Below the pieces are notes generated by a model. It ran no database searches. It was not told the DNA's origin and saw only the letters and a program-made list of their open reading frames with translations. Source: an uncultured Bacteroidia bacterium (lineage in GTDB: Bacteria; Bacteroidota; Bacteroidia; Bacteroidales; UBA932). From it: a DNA stretch of 64,000 nt. Location of the stretch: the NCBI GenBank assembly GCA_902801885.1, contig CADCJX010000009.1:487-64486 (forward strand). The letters run 5' to 3'. Shown here one piece after another: positions 47,348 to 56,325 of this stretch; positions within the stretch are counted from its first letter, which is position 1; every line of letters begins with the position of its first letter. Made by a program: the position numbers and the translations under genes.

Positions 47348-47665
47348 TTACTTGATCTCCTCTCCTGATTTCTTAGCGTAGCGGACCTTCTTGCCATCGA
47401 CGAACTTGTAGCCGACCCTGGTGGGCTTGTTGGTAGAAGGATCTATGAGCTGGACGTTGGAAATGTGGATTCCAGCTTCCTGCTTGATGATACCGCCCTG
47501 CGGATGAGCTGCATTGGGCTTTGTGTGCTTGCTGATGACGTTCACGCCTTCAACGATAACGCGATCCTTGTCAGGAACGACGGTCAGGACCTTTCCGGTC
47601 TTGCCTTTGTCGTTACCCGCGTTGACATACACTGTGTCACCTTTCTTAATATGTAACTTCTTCAT
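47348..47665 (-). CDS. rplX: Ribosomal protein L24
   Basis: 105 residues with the KOW motif ([20 protein letters not shown]) and [17 protein letters not shown]. The frame is open 14 codons upstream into rplN; the ATG at 47665 gives the normal MKKLHIKKG start. Confidence 0.96.
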   Translation of the reverse strand: MKKLHIKKGDTVYVNAGNDKGKTGKVLTVVPDKDRVIVEGVNVISKHTKPNAAHPQGGIIKQEAGIHISNVQLIDPSTNKPTRVGYKFVDGKKVRYAKKSGEEIK

Positions 47666-47678
47666 GATTCTCTGATGA

Positions 47679-48044
47679 TTAAAGGACCTCGGGTGCCAGT
47701 GAAACAATCTTCATGTAATTCTCGCGAAGCTCCCTGGCCACAGGGCCGAAGATACGGGTTCCGCGGAGCTCGCCCGCATTGTTCAGGAGAACGCATGCAT
47801 TGTCGTCAAAACGGATGTAGGATCCGTCCTGCCTGCGGATTTCTTTCTTGGTGCGGACAACGACAGCCTTGGAGATCGTGCCCTTCTTGGCGTCACCGCT
47901 AGGAATGGCGCTCTTGATCGCAACAACGATCTGGTCGCCCACTGTCGCATACCTATGATGGGTACCTCCAAGCACACGGATGCAAAGGACTTCCTTCGCT
48001 CCGCTGTTGTCGGCAACCTGTAAACGTGTTTCCTGCTGTATCAT
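47679..48044 (-). CDS. rplN: Ribosomal protein L14
   Basis: 121 residues: [20 protein letters not shown], the [20 protein letters not shown] core and the end [11 protein letters not shown]. Confidence 0.98.
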   Translation of the reverse strand: MIQQETRLQVADNSGAKEVLCIRVLGGTHHRYATVGDQIVVAIKSAIPSGDAKKGTISKAVVVRTKKEIRRQDGSYIRFDDNACVLLNNAGELRGTRIFGPVARELRENYMKIVSLAPEVL

Positions 48045-48046
48045 AA

Positions 48047-48301
48047 TTACTTAACTTTTTCTACGATTTCAACTAATCTCCACCTCTTGGTCTTGCTGAG
48101 AGGACGGGTCTCCATGATGCGTACGGTATCGCCCTCGCTGCACTCGTTCTTCTCGTCCTGGGCGACGAACTTGGTCGTCTGCTTGATGAACTTTCCGTAG
48201 AGAGGGTGCATCTTCTTGGTCTCGACTGCAACAATGATGGTCTTGTCATTCTTGTTGCTGACCACTACGCCGATTCTTTCCTTACGAAGATTTCTTTCCA
48301 T
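48047..48301 (-). CDS. rpsQ: Ribosomal protein S17
   Basis: 84 residues, OB-fold: [28 protein letters not shown], and [19 protein letters not shown]. Two nt after rpmC. Confidence 0.97.
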   Translation of the reverse strand: MERNLRKERIGVVVSNKNDKTIIVAVETKKMHPLYGKFIKQTTKFVAQDEKNECSEGDTVRIMETRPLSKTKRWRLVEIVEKVK

Positions 48302-48303
48302 AA

Positions 48304-48501
48304 TTATTTCTGATCTTTTTCTTTTTCAGCGAGGATAGTGATCATGCGAGCTATATCCTTCCTGATTTTCTTGAATTCCGATGTGTTCTCCAATGGAGAG
48401 ATGGCGTGGTTGAGCCTCATGCTGTCAAGCCTGTTCTTTTCAACCTGGATGCGGTCCTGCAGATCTGCAATGGACATTTCGCGAACTTCAGATGTTTTCA
48501 T
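48304..48501 (-). CDS. rpmC: Ribosomal protein L29
   Basis: 65 residues, two helices: [38 protein letters not shown] and IARMITIL. Part of the exit-tunnel docking site for targeting factors. Confidence 0.96.
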   Translation of the reverse strand: MKTSEVREMSIADLQDRIQVEKNRLDSMRLNHAISPLENTSEFKKIRKDIARMITILAEKEKDQK

Positions 48502-48521
48502 TTCTAATCTACTCCATTTAA

Positions 48522-48941
48522 TTATTCAACATAATCCCTGCGGACGACGAACTTGGTCGCGATGGGAAGCTTGTGGGAAGCAAGGCGCATGGCCTCCTTT
48601 GCAGTTGCGAGGGAGACACCGTCTGCCTCGAAGAGGATACGTCCGGGAGTGACGGGAGCAACGAAGCCCTGAGGGTCACCCTTACCCTTACCCATACGAG
48701 TGTCAAGAGGTTTCTTGGTGAAAGGCTTGACCGGGAATATCCTGATCCAGATCTGACCTTCACGGTTCATGCGACGTGAGATAGCCTGACGGGCAGACTC
48801 GATCTGCTGGGCAGTGATCCAGCAATTCTCGAGGGTCTTGAGACCGAAGGAACCGAACGCGAGCTGATTGCCCCTCTGGGCCATTCCCTTCATCACGTTC
48901 TTCTGTTCCCTTCTGTACTTTGTTTTCTTTGGTTGTAACAT
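48522..48941 (-). CDS. rplP: Ribosomal protein L16
   Basis: 139 residues: [50 protein letters not shown], and [18 protein letters not shown]. It is the first gene of this ribosomal transcription unit. In most bacteria rpsC lies directly upstream; here a roughly 300-nt divergent intergenic region with a promoter does. Confidence 0.97.
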   Translation of the reverse strand: MLQPKKTKYRREQKNVMKGMAQRGNQLAFGSFGLKTLENCWITAQQIESARQAISRRMNREGQIWIRIFPVKPFTKKPLDTRMGKGKGDPQGFVAPVTPGRILFEADGVSLATAKEAMRLASHKLPIATKFVVRRDYVE

Positions 48942-49028
48942 TGCCGTATTACTTTAAATAAATTTCCAAACTTTCCAAATCCTTGATTATCAACATATTA
49001 AGCCAATAACCCCTAGAATTTGGGACTG

Positions 49029-49058
49029 CAAAGTTAGTAAAAAAATGTGGATTTCAAA
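49029..49058 (-). promoter_or_regulatory. Promoter of the rplP-rplQ operon
   Basis: On the minus strand, TTTG (49055-49058), an 18-nt spacer and TAACTTTG (49029-49036). The predicted leader is about 80 nt. The remainder of the 300-nt AT-rich region between rplP and the DUF4294 gene (48942-49241) shows no gene. Confidence 0.65.
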
Positions 49059-49217
49059 CATTATTCGAAAAATATTTCAACATTTTCGGCCACAACTTTT
49101 TCAAGTGAATACGGTCATTTTCAGCGAATTACCACTTAGGTTAAAAAATATTCGCCGGCGGTTTCGACATCGCCTTTGAAGGTTTATCTTTCAGGCACGA
49201 AATTTTCAGCAAATTCG

Positions 49218-49225
49218 TACATTTG
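49218..49225 (+). promoter_or_regulatory. Minus-7 box for the DUF4294 gene
   Basis: TACATTTG lies 16 nt before the ATG at 49242. No clear minus-33 partner. Confidence 0.45.
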
Positions 49226-49241
49226 CGCCGCAATCGTAAGC

Positions 49242-49949
49242 ATGCCTGGCAACAAGAAGACATATCCATTGTGGGCAGCCCTGCTGCTCGGACTCCTGAT
49301 GACGACCCAGGCGGCCGCCCAGGAGCCAGATATCCCCATTCCTTCCACTCCCAAGGGAGGAGCCTACATGGGCTACAGGGTCGAACAGGGCGACACCGTC
49401 TACTACGACAGCATCAATCCCATCTGGGTCTTCCCCCGTGGCCGCCAAGGCAAGAGCGACCTCAAGAAATACTACCGGCTGGTCTACAACTTCAACAAGG
49501 TCTACCCCTATGCCATGCTCGCCAAGGACCTGACGGTGCAGGTCGACAACCACATTGCAGGCAACGCCTTGAGGCGGCGCAAGAAAGAAAAATACATCAA
49601 CCAGATGCAGAAGGAACTCTTCAACATCTATGAAGAGCCGCTCAAGAAGATGAGCATTTCCCAGGGACGCCTGCTCATCAAGTTGATAGACAGGGAGATC
49701 GGGAAGTCATCATTCAAGATCATAAAGGACTACAAGAGCGGGATAACCGCAGGTTTCTGGCAAGGAATCGCCAAGATCTTCGGCAACGACCTGAAGAGCC
49801 GCTACGATGCCAACGGCGAAGACAAGATGACTGAATATCTGGTCGAAAAGTGGAAACGGGGGGAATTCGACGCTCTTTATTATTCAATATTCTGGGAGAT
49901 GCCCAAGCATCCGGAAGTCAGGTCGAAGACAATCCAGTTCGAAGACTGA
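49242..49949 (+). CDS. DUF4294 secreted protein
   Basis: 235 residues with a signal peptide (LWAALLLGLLMTTQAAAQ). The rest matches the Bacteroidota-specific DUF4294 layout: DSINPIWVFPRG, LVYNFNKVYPYAMLAK, a basic stretch (RRRKKEKYINQMQKEL), and a C-terminal IDREIGKSSFKIIKDYKSG...FWQGIAKIFG. Function unknown. The frame begins earlier at a TTG (49176), but the ATG at 49242 follows the promoter box and gives the signal peptide. Its last 70 nt overlap the convergent lpxH-like gene. Confidence 0.85.
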   Translation: MPGNKKTYPLWAALLLGLLMTTQAAAQEPDIPIPSTPKGGAYMGYRVEQGDTVYYDSINPIWVFPRGRQGKSDLKKYYRLVYNFNKVYPYAMLAKDLTVQVDNHIAGNALRRRKKEKYINQMQKELFNIYEEPLKKMSISQGRLLIKLIDREIGKSSFKIIKDYKSGITAGFWQGIAKIFGNDLKSRYDANGEDKMTEYLVEKWKRGEFDALYYSIFWEMPKHPEVRSKTIQFED

Positions 49950-50638
49950 GGCTGCATCCAATCCTTCAGCACGAGCAATCTGCCACCGCCAGGGAGAGTC
50001 ATGTCCACGGAAGTGTGGAAATGGCCGAAAATGAAATAGTCCACATGGACTTCCTTTGAGAAATCAACCGCAAACTTGTACAATGGCTCATCCTCGCCTC
50101 TGAATACATATTCCTCATTCCTGGCGACCCGGCTTTTCTTGGACCATCCTGTACCGATCCTGAATGCGACCGTAGGATGCAGGAAGGTGCTGAACAACCA
50201 CTGGCAGACCTTGTTGCGGAAAGCCCAACGCATGACCTTGTACCAGAAATGGCCAGGACCGAGTCCATCCCCGTGTCCCAGGCAGAAAACCTTGCCACCG
50301 ATTTCCAGAGGGAAGGGCTGCTGGAGGATCTCGATACCCATGCTTTCAAAATAATGGTAACACCAGATGTCGTGGTTGCCCTGGAAGAAATAGACTTTCA
50401 CTCCGGCATCCATCAGATCCATAAGGGAGGCAAACACACGGACATAGCCCTTGGGCACAACGTCACGGTACTCGTACCAGAAATCCCAGATGTCTCCCAG
50501 CATGAAGAGGGCCATGGTGCGGTCCTTGGGAATGGAATTGAGGAATTTCACGAAACGGGACTCCCTGTCCGCCGGATCGTTGACATCCAAGCCAAGGTGA
50601 ACGTCAGAAACGAAGTAGACAAGGGTGCGTTCAGCCAT
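49880..50638 (-). CDS. lpxH: UDP-2,3-diacylglucosamine diphosphatase
   Basis: 252 residues of the calcineurin-like phosphoesterase family. The metal-binding motifs are in order: SDVHLG, GDIWDFWYEY, GNHD, LGHGDGLGPG, and GHFHTS. It hydrolyses UDP-2,3-diacylglucosamine to lipid X in lipid A synthesis at the inner membrane. The arrangement and WYEYRDVVP match Bacteroidota LpxH. The 3' end overlaps the convergent DUF4294 gene by 70 nt. uppP begins 15 nt upstream on the same strand. Confidence 0.88.
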   Translation of the reverse strand: MAERTLVYFVSDVHLGLDVNDPADRESRFVKFLNSIPKDRTMALFMLGDIWDFWYEYRDVVPKGYVRVFASLMDLMDAGVKVYFFQGNHDIWCYHYFESMGIEILQQPFPLEIGGKVFCLGHGDGLGPGHFWYKVMRWAFRNKVCQWLFSTFLHPTVAFRIGTGWSKKSRVARNEEYVFRGEDEPLYKFAVDFSKEVHVDYFIFGHFHTSVDMTLPGGGRLLVLKDWMQPQSSNWIVFDLTSGCLGISQNIE

Positions 50639-50653
50639 TCTGACAAGTGATGA

Positions 50654-51478
50654 TTAAACCAATATGAATATAAGGACTGCGACGATGACACAGTAGAGTG
50701 CAAACCAGCCGAGCTTTGCCCTGCGGACAAGGGCGACCATGGCCTTGCAGGCGAAGAGACCGGCAAGGAAAGCAGCGATGAAACCAGCGACGAGGCAGGC
50801 TGGGCTGAGCCCTCCGCCAAGGGGTGCTTCACCGGCGACTGCCTTCAGGATGTCGAGGAATTGCTCGCCAAGGATTGGTACGAGTACCATCAGGAAGGAG
50901 AACTGGGCCATGACGCTGCGCTTTACTCCACAGAGGAGGCCCGTTGCGATGGTCGTGCCGGAACGCGAAAGTCCGGGGGCGACAGCACAAGCCTGTCCGA
51001 CACCTACCAAAAAAGCCTGCAAGTAACTGATCCCGTTTCGGTGGCCATTATCACCGTCTTCCTTACCAGTCGAACGCTTGCCGAACAGGTCGGAGAGCAA
51101 AAGCAGTGCAGCGGTGATGAGGAGGCAGACGGCAACGGTAGTGAGAGAGTCGCCGAAGAGGGCCTCCACCTTGTCTTTGAGAAGGAAACCCACAAGAGCC
51201 ACAGGAATCATGGAGACCACTATCTTGAAGATGTAGTCGGTCTCTTCATTGTACTTGAACTTGAAAAAGCCGGAAAGCAGCTTGCAGATAGGCTTCCAGA
51301 AAACCACTATGGTACTGAGCACGGTAGCAAGGTGCACCGTGACGGTAAAATCGAGGAAACCTTCGGAATCGACGCCGAGCAGTTCCTTAACGATCATCAG
51401 ATGTCCGCTCGAACTTACGGGCAGGAATTCGGTAAGCCCCTGGACCAGGCCAAGGAGCAAAGCTTGCAGCCAGTTCAT
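50654..51478 (-). CDS. uppP: Undecaprenyl-diphosphate phosphatase
   Basis: 274 residues, multi-pass membrane enzyme that recycles the lipid carrier for cell-wall synthesis. Both family motifs are visible: LTEFLPVSSSGHL (near residue 16) and APGLSRSGTTIATGLL (near residue 165). It starts 1 nt after the DUF3098 gene and is read towards lpxH, so the three envelope genes form a unit with ftsX. Confidence 0.96.
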   Translation of the reverse strand: MNWLQALLLGLVQGLTEFLPVSSSGHLMIVKELLGVDSEGFLDFTVTVHLATVLSTIVVFWKPICKLLSGFFKFKYNEETDYIFKIVVSMIPVALVGFLLKDKVEALFGDSLTTVAVCLLITAALLLLSDLFGKRSTGKEDGDNGHRNGISYLQAFLVGVGQACAVAPGLSRSGTTIATGLLCGVKRSVMAQFSFLMVLVPILGEQFLDILKAVAGEAPLGGGLSPACLVAGFIAAFLAGLFACKAMVALVRRAKLGWFALYCVIVAVLIFILV

Positions 51479-51479
51479 C

Positions 51480-51722
51480 TCACTTCTTCTTCATGATGGC
51501 AGCGATCATAATGACCACGCCGCATATGATCACCAAGGGAGCAGCTACCAGTCTCCTGAAATCGAACATCGACCAATTGAAGACATTGGGATCCTTGACT
51601 CCTCCGCCCATCATAAGGACGAAGCCTGCTACCATGACCAGCAATCCCATCAGGAGCATCCAAAGCCCCTTGCGAGTGATTGCCATCTTTGTATTTTCAG
51701 ACATATTCGCTTTTGATTCCAT
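51480..51722 (-). CDS. DUF3098 small membrane protein
   Basis: 80 residues with two predicted membrane segments (WMLLMGLLVMVAGFVLMMGG and LVIICGVVIMIAAIM) joined by NVFNWSMFDFRRL, as in DUF3098. Found in Bacteroidota between ftsX and uppP; function unknown. An internal ATG (51704, MSENTKM) is an alternative start. Confidence 0.85.
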   Translation of the reverse strand: MESKANMSENTKMAITRKGLWMLLMGLLVMVAGFVLMMGGGVKDPNVFNWSMFDFRRLVAAPLVIICGVVIMIAAIMKKK

Positions 51723-51729
51723 TCATTCA

Positions 51730-52608
51730 TCAATAATACAGCTCGTCGTTGCTGAGCGACACGAGCCTTCCGACAACAAAATAAGTACTCACAAGGCAGA
51801 TCACGATGCCTGCGACAATCACTATGCCGATAACGGTCAGAAGCAGGTCGAGGCTGAATATCTCGAAGAGCTGGACGAACTCCTTGCGGACGAAGTACAG
51901 GATCCCTAGGAGGATCAGGATGGCAAGCAGGGCGGAAAAGAGTCCCTGGAATACAGCCTGGCCGAGGAAAGGTGCACGTATGAAGGACTTCGTAGCACCT
52001 ACGAGCTTCATGGTGTGGATGGTGAACCTCTTGGAGAAAACATTGAGCCTTACCGTGTTATTGATAAGGACAAATGAGATGAAGAGAAGCAGGACCACGA
52101 ATATTCCCAGGACCAGGGAAATCTTGCCAAGGTTGGTGTTGAGCTTGTCCACGAGGGACTGCTGGTACACGACCTCATCCACCAGCGGAGAAGAGCCGAT
52201 GGCCTTCTTGACAAGTTCGAGGCTGTCCGCACTAACATAGTCCGCCTTCAAGGTGACATCCACGGACACCGGAATAGGAGCCGTTTCGAAAACGCTCAGG
52301 AAATCTTCACCCAGCATGTCCGTCATGTCCCGGGTACCCTCCTCCTTCGAGATGAAGCGTGTCCCCTTTATGAATGGCATGGCGTCAAGGGTCGTGGCAT
52401 AGTTCATGGCCTCGTCTTCGGTGACATCCGGCCTCATAAGGACAGAGACCTGGACATTCTCCTTGAAATAGTCGGAGACACTCTTCGCATTGACGAGAAG
52501 AAGGCTGGCGACACCCACGAGCAACAGTACCAGCGTGATACTGATTACACTCGACAGCCAAGCCCCCGCGAGCCTCCTCCGAATCAGTTTGTTTTCTCCT
52601 GAAGACAT
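51730..52608 (-). CDS. ftsX: FtsX-like cell-division permease
   Basis: 292 residues with four membrane segments: one N-terminal (VISITLVLLLVGVASLLLV), an extracytoplasmic domain (about 45-165, with VSVLMRPDVTEDEAM), and three C-terminal ones. The segment FTIHTMKLVGATKSFIRAPF is the conserved FtsX coupling region. With FtsE it controls septal wall hydrolases; ftsE is not adjacent. The ATG at 52608 is preferred over 52626. A TATATTTG box (52635-52642) lies upstream. Confidence 0.9.
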   Translation of the reverse strand: MSSGENKLIRRRLAGAWLSSVISITLVLLLVGVASLLLVNAKSVSDYFKENVQVSVLMRPDVTEDEAMNYATTLDAMPFIKGTRFISKEEGTRDMTDMLGEDFLSVFETAPIPVSVDVTLKADYVSADSLELVKKAIGSSPLVDEVVYQQSLVDKLNTNLGKISLVLGIFVVLLLFISFVLINNTVRLNVFSKRFTIHTMKLVGATKSFIRAPFLGQAVFQGLFSALLAILILLGILYFVRKEFVQLFEIFSLDLLLTVIGIVIVAGIVICLVSTYFVVGRLVSLSNDELYY

Positions 52609-52634
52609 AAGAGCACAATTCTCCAAATTGGTTT

Positions 52635-52642
52635 CAAATATA
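52635..52642 (-). promoter_or_regulatory. Minus-7 box for ftsX-DUF3098-uppP-lpxH
   Basis: TATATTTG on the minus strand, 26 nt before the ftsX ATG; no clear minus-33. Confidence 0.4.
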
Positions 52643-52672
52643 GTGAATTATCAAAATATGAAAAAAAATTCT

Positions 52673-52680
52673 TACCTTTG
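52673..52680 (+). promoter_or_regulatory. Minus-7 box for the GT5-like/DUF4270 pair
   Basis: TACCTTTG, 18 nt before the ATG at 52699. Confidence 0.5.
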
Positions 52681-52698
52681 TAAGACAAGTTTAGTATT

Positions 52699-53520
52699 AT
52701 GGGAAATCCCGTCAACAGAGTATTGTTCGTCAATTCGGAGATCATGCCATTCCTCCCCGAAACTCCGGTTTCCAAGATCGGACGTTTCCTGCCCCAGGGC
52801 ATCCAGGAGAGGAAGAAGGAAATCCGGGCTTTCATGCCCAGATATGGCTGCATCAACGAAAGGAAGAACCAGCTGCACGAGGTTATCCGGCTGTCCGGAA
52901 TGAACATCATAATCGGCGACGTCGACAGGACCCTTGTAATCAAGGTCGCTTCGATCGCCTCTGCAAGGATACAGGTCTATTTCATCGACAACGACGATTA
53001 TTTCCGCCGCAAGCAGATCACTTACGATGCTGACGGCAAATTCTTCGAAGATAATGGCCAGAGAGCGATCTTCTTCGCAAGAGGCGTTCTCGAAACCGTC
53101 AAGAAACTCCGCTGGGCTCCAGACGTCATCCATTGCCAGGGTTGGATCTCGCATCTCGTACCCCTCTACCTCAAGAAGGTCTACAACAGCGATCCTATCT
53201 TCAGCGGAAGCAAGGTAGTGACATCTCTCTACAACGAAATAAGCAAGGAAAAATTCCCCGCCTCTTTCAAGGACAATGTCCCTTCAAATGGTATTCTGCC
53301 TGAAGATGTGGCTATCCTGGACAATCCCGATGGCATAAAACTTGCGGAAATGGCGGCCATGTATTCGGATGGCATCATCATGGGTGCGCCCGATCTGGAC
53401 AAGGACCTCCAGAAGTTCTGCGAAGGACTCAAGGTCCCGATCCTGCCTTTCGATGAGGAATCGATAAGCAACGGACGCTACATCGACGAATACGATGATT
53501 TTTATCAACGGTTGAAGTAA
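52699..53520 (+). CDS. Glycogen synthase N-domain-like protein (GT5 half)
   Basis: 273 residues corresponding only to the N-terminal Rossmann domain of glycogen/starch synthase (GT5): RVLFVNSEIMPF, the degenerate PVSKIGRFLP where KxGGL is usual, FMPRYG, and WAPDVIHCQGWISHLVPLYL. The C-terminal GT-B domain that binds ADP-glucose is absent. Such short proteins are widespread in Bacteroidota, often next to DUF4270 genes, so this is not a truncation unique to this strain. Glycogen synthase activity is unlikely. Its stop overlaps the next start (TAATG). Confidence 0.8.
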   Translation: MGNPVNRVLFVNSEIMPFLPETPVSKIGRFLPQGIQERKKEIRAFMPRYGCINERKNQLHEVIRLSGMNIIIGDVDRTLVIKVASIASARIQVYFIDNDDYFRRKQITYDADGKFFEDNGQRAIFFARGVLETVKKLRWAPDVIHCQGWISHLVPLYLKKVYNSDPIFSGSKVVTSLYNEISKEKFPASFKDNVPSNGILPEDVAILDNPDGIKLAEMAAMYSDGIIMGAPDLDKDLQKFCEGLKVPILPFDEESISNGRYIDEYDDFYQRLK

Positions 53521-55133
53521 TGAGAAAACTTCTTGCGGCGATAGTCCTTGCGACTGCTCTGCTGTCTTGCACAAACGTCAATGAGTCTGTTGGTGGCAAC
53601 TTCATTGCTACCAATCTTAAATATGACTTCTTCACTGCCGAGTTCGATCTTGACGAGGTCTGGATGAAGCCTGTAGACAGCCTATCAGGCTATTCCTCCA
53701 GGAGGATCAACTTCGGAGCCGTCAGAGATGACAATTACGGCCTCTTCAAAAGAGGTTGTGCCCTTACCCTTGTTCCTGTCTTGAGAGAGTTCGACTTCGG
53801 TACTGATCCTGTCTTCAGGAGGTTCAAGTTCCAGGCCGAGAGCGACTCTGTCTCGATAGGCGACGAAAGCGAGGGCAGCATCCTCCAGAATGTCAATGTC
53901 TATGCTCTTGAAGAGTCCCTCCTCTCAAACAGGTTCTACTCCAGGACTGCTCCAAAATACGGAGAAAAGAGGATCACCAAGGGTGTCCCCGTCGTCAACG
54001 GAACCGACTCGCTGGTCTTTGATTTCACTGAAGAGTTCGGAAAGAAATACTTAAGCATCACAAGCGAGGATCTGAAGGATTTCGAAGAGTACAACAAGAA
54101 ATTCCCCGGGATCTACATCACGACGGATGATCCTGCAGGAAATGGTGGCCGTTTCAACATGTTCAAGATGAACATAACCGACTCTTACAACGGAACCATC
54201 TACAGGACAGACAACTACGCCGTACTCTATTTCAGTGGTATCTACAACGGCGAAAGAAGGGATTCAAGCCTGATGTTCTACTTTAGTCCGCCGGAATTCC
54301 AAAACCTGGATTCACTTATCAACCTTAAGGTTCAGCCGGAGCAGTATGTCTTCAACGTGGACTCCCACGAATCTGACTATCTGGCCGGAAAAGCTGATGA
54401 CAAGGTCTACATCGAGGGCGGCAGCGGCCTCAAGCCGGTCATCCCTGCTGATGAGATCCGCAGGCTCGTCAATCCCGAGATCATCTCGAAAGGAGGTGAC
54501 CCCACTACGGCCCTCATCTCCAAGGCCACTATAGTGCTTCCTTTCGAGTTCCCGGAAGACTACAAGTCAATGTACCTCTTCCCCAGGATCCTCAGCCCTT
54601 CCGTCAAGATCACCAGGGACAGTTCGGTTGTATTCGCAGGACTCACCGACGCCAGCGTCTCGACAGAGAACCAGGGCGACATCAACCGCTCCCTCTGCAA
54701 TTTTGCACCGGACGTGACGCATCACGTGCAGCAAATCATCAGGAAGGTGGATGATCCGGACATCTCCGACTACGACATCTGGATGTTGATCATGCGCTAC
54801 GAAAGCACGACCACGACCAATGCGGAAGCCAGTGAAATGGCTGACTTCTATCAGCAGATGGCATACTATTCTTACTACAACCAGCTGTACGGTGGAGGCT
54901 ACGGTGGTTATGGCGGCATGTACGGTTATGGTGGTTATGGCGGCTATGGTTATGGCTACAACAACTACTACAACTACATGATGATGGCCCAGTACGCCAA
55001 TGCTTCCGCTTCGAAGACCACAACCAGCACCGAGCTGGACAAGGACCACTACTACAACTGCCACCTCAACGGTCCGGGAGCCGCAGGCAACAAACCGAAA
55101 CTGAAGATAACCTTTGCCCTGCCCAGGGAATAG
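53520..55133 (+). CDS. DUF4270 lipoprotein with a Gly/Tyr-rich segment
   Basis: 537 residues with a lipobox (ALLSC, Cys about 17). The DUF4270 beta-rich body contains LDEVWMKPVDSLSGYSS, FKRGCALTLVPVLREF and DSHESDYLAGKADDKVYIEG. Near residues 449-486 there is an unusual tract of repeated Gly-Gly-Tyr units with Asn-Tyr runs, just before the conserved C-terminal beta strands. Function unknown; exported and probably outer-membrane linked. Its start codon overlaps the stop of the GT5-half gene, so translation is likely coupled. A strong terminator follows. Confidence 0.85.
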   Translation: MRKLLAAIVLATALLSCTNVNESVGGNFIATNLKYDFFTAEFDLDEVWMKPVDSLSGYSSRRINFGAVRDDNYGLFKRGCALTLVPVLREFDFGTDPVFRRFKFQAESDSVSIGDESEGSILQNVNVYALEESLLSNRFYSRTAPKYGEKRITKGVPVVNGTDSLVFDFTEEFGKKYLSITSEDLKDFEEYNKKFPGIYITTDDPAGNGGRFNMFKMNITDSYNGTIYRTDNYAVLYFSGIYNGERRDSSLMFYFSPPEFQNLDSLINLKVQPEQYVFNVDSHESDYLAGKADDKVYIEGGSGLKPVIPADEIRRLVNPEIISKGGDPTTALISKATIVLPFEFPEDYKSMYLFPRILSPSVKITRDSSVVFAGLTDASVSTENQGDINRSLCNFAPDVTHHVQQIIRKVDDPDISDYDIWMLIMRYESTTTTNAEASEMADFYQQMAYYSYYNQLYGGGYGGYGGMYGYGGYGGYGYGYNNYYNYMMMAQYANASASKTTTSTELDKDHYYNCHLNGPGAAGNKPKLKITFALPRE

Positions 55134-55154
55134 GCAGAAAGCAGGAAACAATAA

Positions 55155-55188
55155 AAGCCCCGGGGTTACCCGGGGCTTGATTTTTTAA
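55155..55188 (+). terminator. Terminator after DUF4270 (works in both directions)
   Basis: A perfect 10-bp stem (AAGCCCCGGG/CCCGGGGCTT) with a 4-nt loop, followed by GATTTTTT on the plus strand. On the minus strand it is followed by TTTTATT, so it may also serve acpP. Confidence 0.9.
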
Positions 55189-55199
55189 TGTCCAGAGGA

Positions 55200-55454
55200 T
55201 TATTCTTCCTTACCGGCGAGTTTTTCCTGAACCTTGTCGATAGCGTCCTTCACGGTTGCGATGGTGCTGGTCTCCTCATCAGGAATCTTGATTCCGAATA
55301 CCCTCTCAAACTCCATGAGAAGCTCGACAGTGTCGAGAGAATCTGCGCCAAGATCATTGGTAAAGTTGGCGGTATCAGTAACTTCGGATTCTTCAACGCC
55401 GAGTTTGTCGACGATAATCGCCTTGACCTGTTTTACGATTTCTTCTTCAGTCAT
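55200..55454 (-). CDS. acpP: Acyl carrier protein
   Basis: 84 residues, acidic. The phosphopantetheine site is the Ser in [12 protein letters not shown]. Helices [16 protein letters not shown] and [17 protein letters not shown] are typical. The ATG at 55454 is chosen over an upstream frame extension. It carries acyl chains for fatty-acid and lipid A synthesis. Confidence 0.97.
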   Translation of the reverse strand: MTEEEIVKQVKAIIVDKLGVEESEVTDTANFTNDLGADSLDTVELLMEFERVFGIKIPDEETSTIATVKDAIDKVQEKLAGKEE

Positions 55455-55517
55455 AATTATACGAATTAAATAGTTTTTGAATATTCTACACAATAACCGT
55501 GCAAAGAAAAGAAAAAA

Positions 55518-56309
55518 TCAGCAATTATCCAAATCTGGCGATGCAACCCTTTTGCTCAAACCAAGCCAGATCCGTAGTCCATTGAGCGAATTCATCAGGT
55601 AGAAGATGTATTTTATGAGCATCACGGCGGCATTGCCGGAACCTGTACCACCAAGAAGGGCTACTGCCCATAGAGAGATCGAGGAGATGTTAACCAGGAT
55701 CCAGATGTACCACTGCTCCATGAAGGCAAAGCTCAGGAGGACCTGTCCAGCGATGTTCAGGGTCATGACCACTGAGTCCAGCAAGACCTTGGATTTGTTG
55801 ACGGAGTCTATCCTTCCTGCCCTCAAGGCAGCCAAGTCGACTTCAAGCAGGATGAAATAGAGGGCCGCGGTTCCTGCCAGGATACCGGCAGCGAGCCAGA
55901 CCCATTGTTTTCCTGAGAGCCTGCAGGCTTTGACCCTGGAATCCTCCCCCTCTCCTGACACCACCTTGGCACCTCTCCTTCTCCATTGCCAGAAACCGAT
56001 GAACTGCATCGGCAGGAAGTACAAGGCATGGAGGGCGAAATTGCCCATGATGCCGTTGTCAAGGTAGACGATCGTCGCGATCAGAACGTCTATGAAGCCG
56101 AAGACGAATGTCAGTATGTGGCCGTTGGCCGACAGCACGGTGTTCACCACTCCCATCAAGGCGCCGAAGGCGGCCAGGAGGAGCATGAAAGTCTTGACGT
56201 CAGGCTGCCGCAGCTTGAAGGCGGTTGTGATGACCAGGGCCACAAGCATTCCTGTGACAAGGAATATGTTGAAGGCCAGGTTGAATTTCTTTTCTGCAGA
56301 CGGCGTCAT
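55518..56309 (-). CDS. pnuC: PnuC-family vitamin/NMN transporter
   Basis: 263 residues with about seven membrane segments. The PnuC signature FMEQWYIWILVNISSISLW (about residues 205-223) is present. An insertion between segments (residues 105-125) is polar. Family members import nicotinamide riboside, thiamine or riboflavin by facilitated diffusion. The substrate is not certain, and no riboswitch is visible upstream. The gene precedes nothing related. Confidence 0.88.
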   Translation of the reverse strand: MTPSAEKKFNLAFNIFLVTGMLVALVITTAFKLRQPDVKTFMLLLAAFGALMGVVNTVLSANGHILTFVFGFIDVLIATIVYLDNGIMGNFALHALYFLPMQFIGFWQWRRRGAKVVSGEGEDSRVKACRLSGKQWVWLAAGILAGTAALYFILLEVDLAALRAGRIDSVNKSKVLLDSVVMTLNIAGQVLLSFAFMEQWYIWILVNISSISLWAVALLGGTGSGNAAVMLIKYIFYLMNSLNGLRIWLGLSKRVASPDLDNC

Positions 56310-56325
56310 GGTGCGAAGAGATCAA

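Noticed and set aside
52699-53520. GT5-half protein as a truncated glycogen synthase pseudogene
   Set aside because: The same short form next to DUF4270 is common in Bacteroidota, and the end is coupled to the next start, so it appears to be a normal gene.
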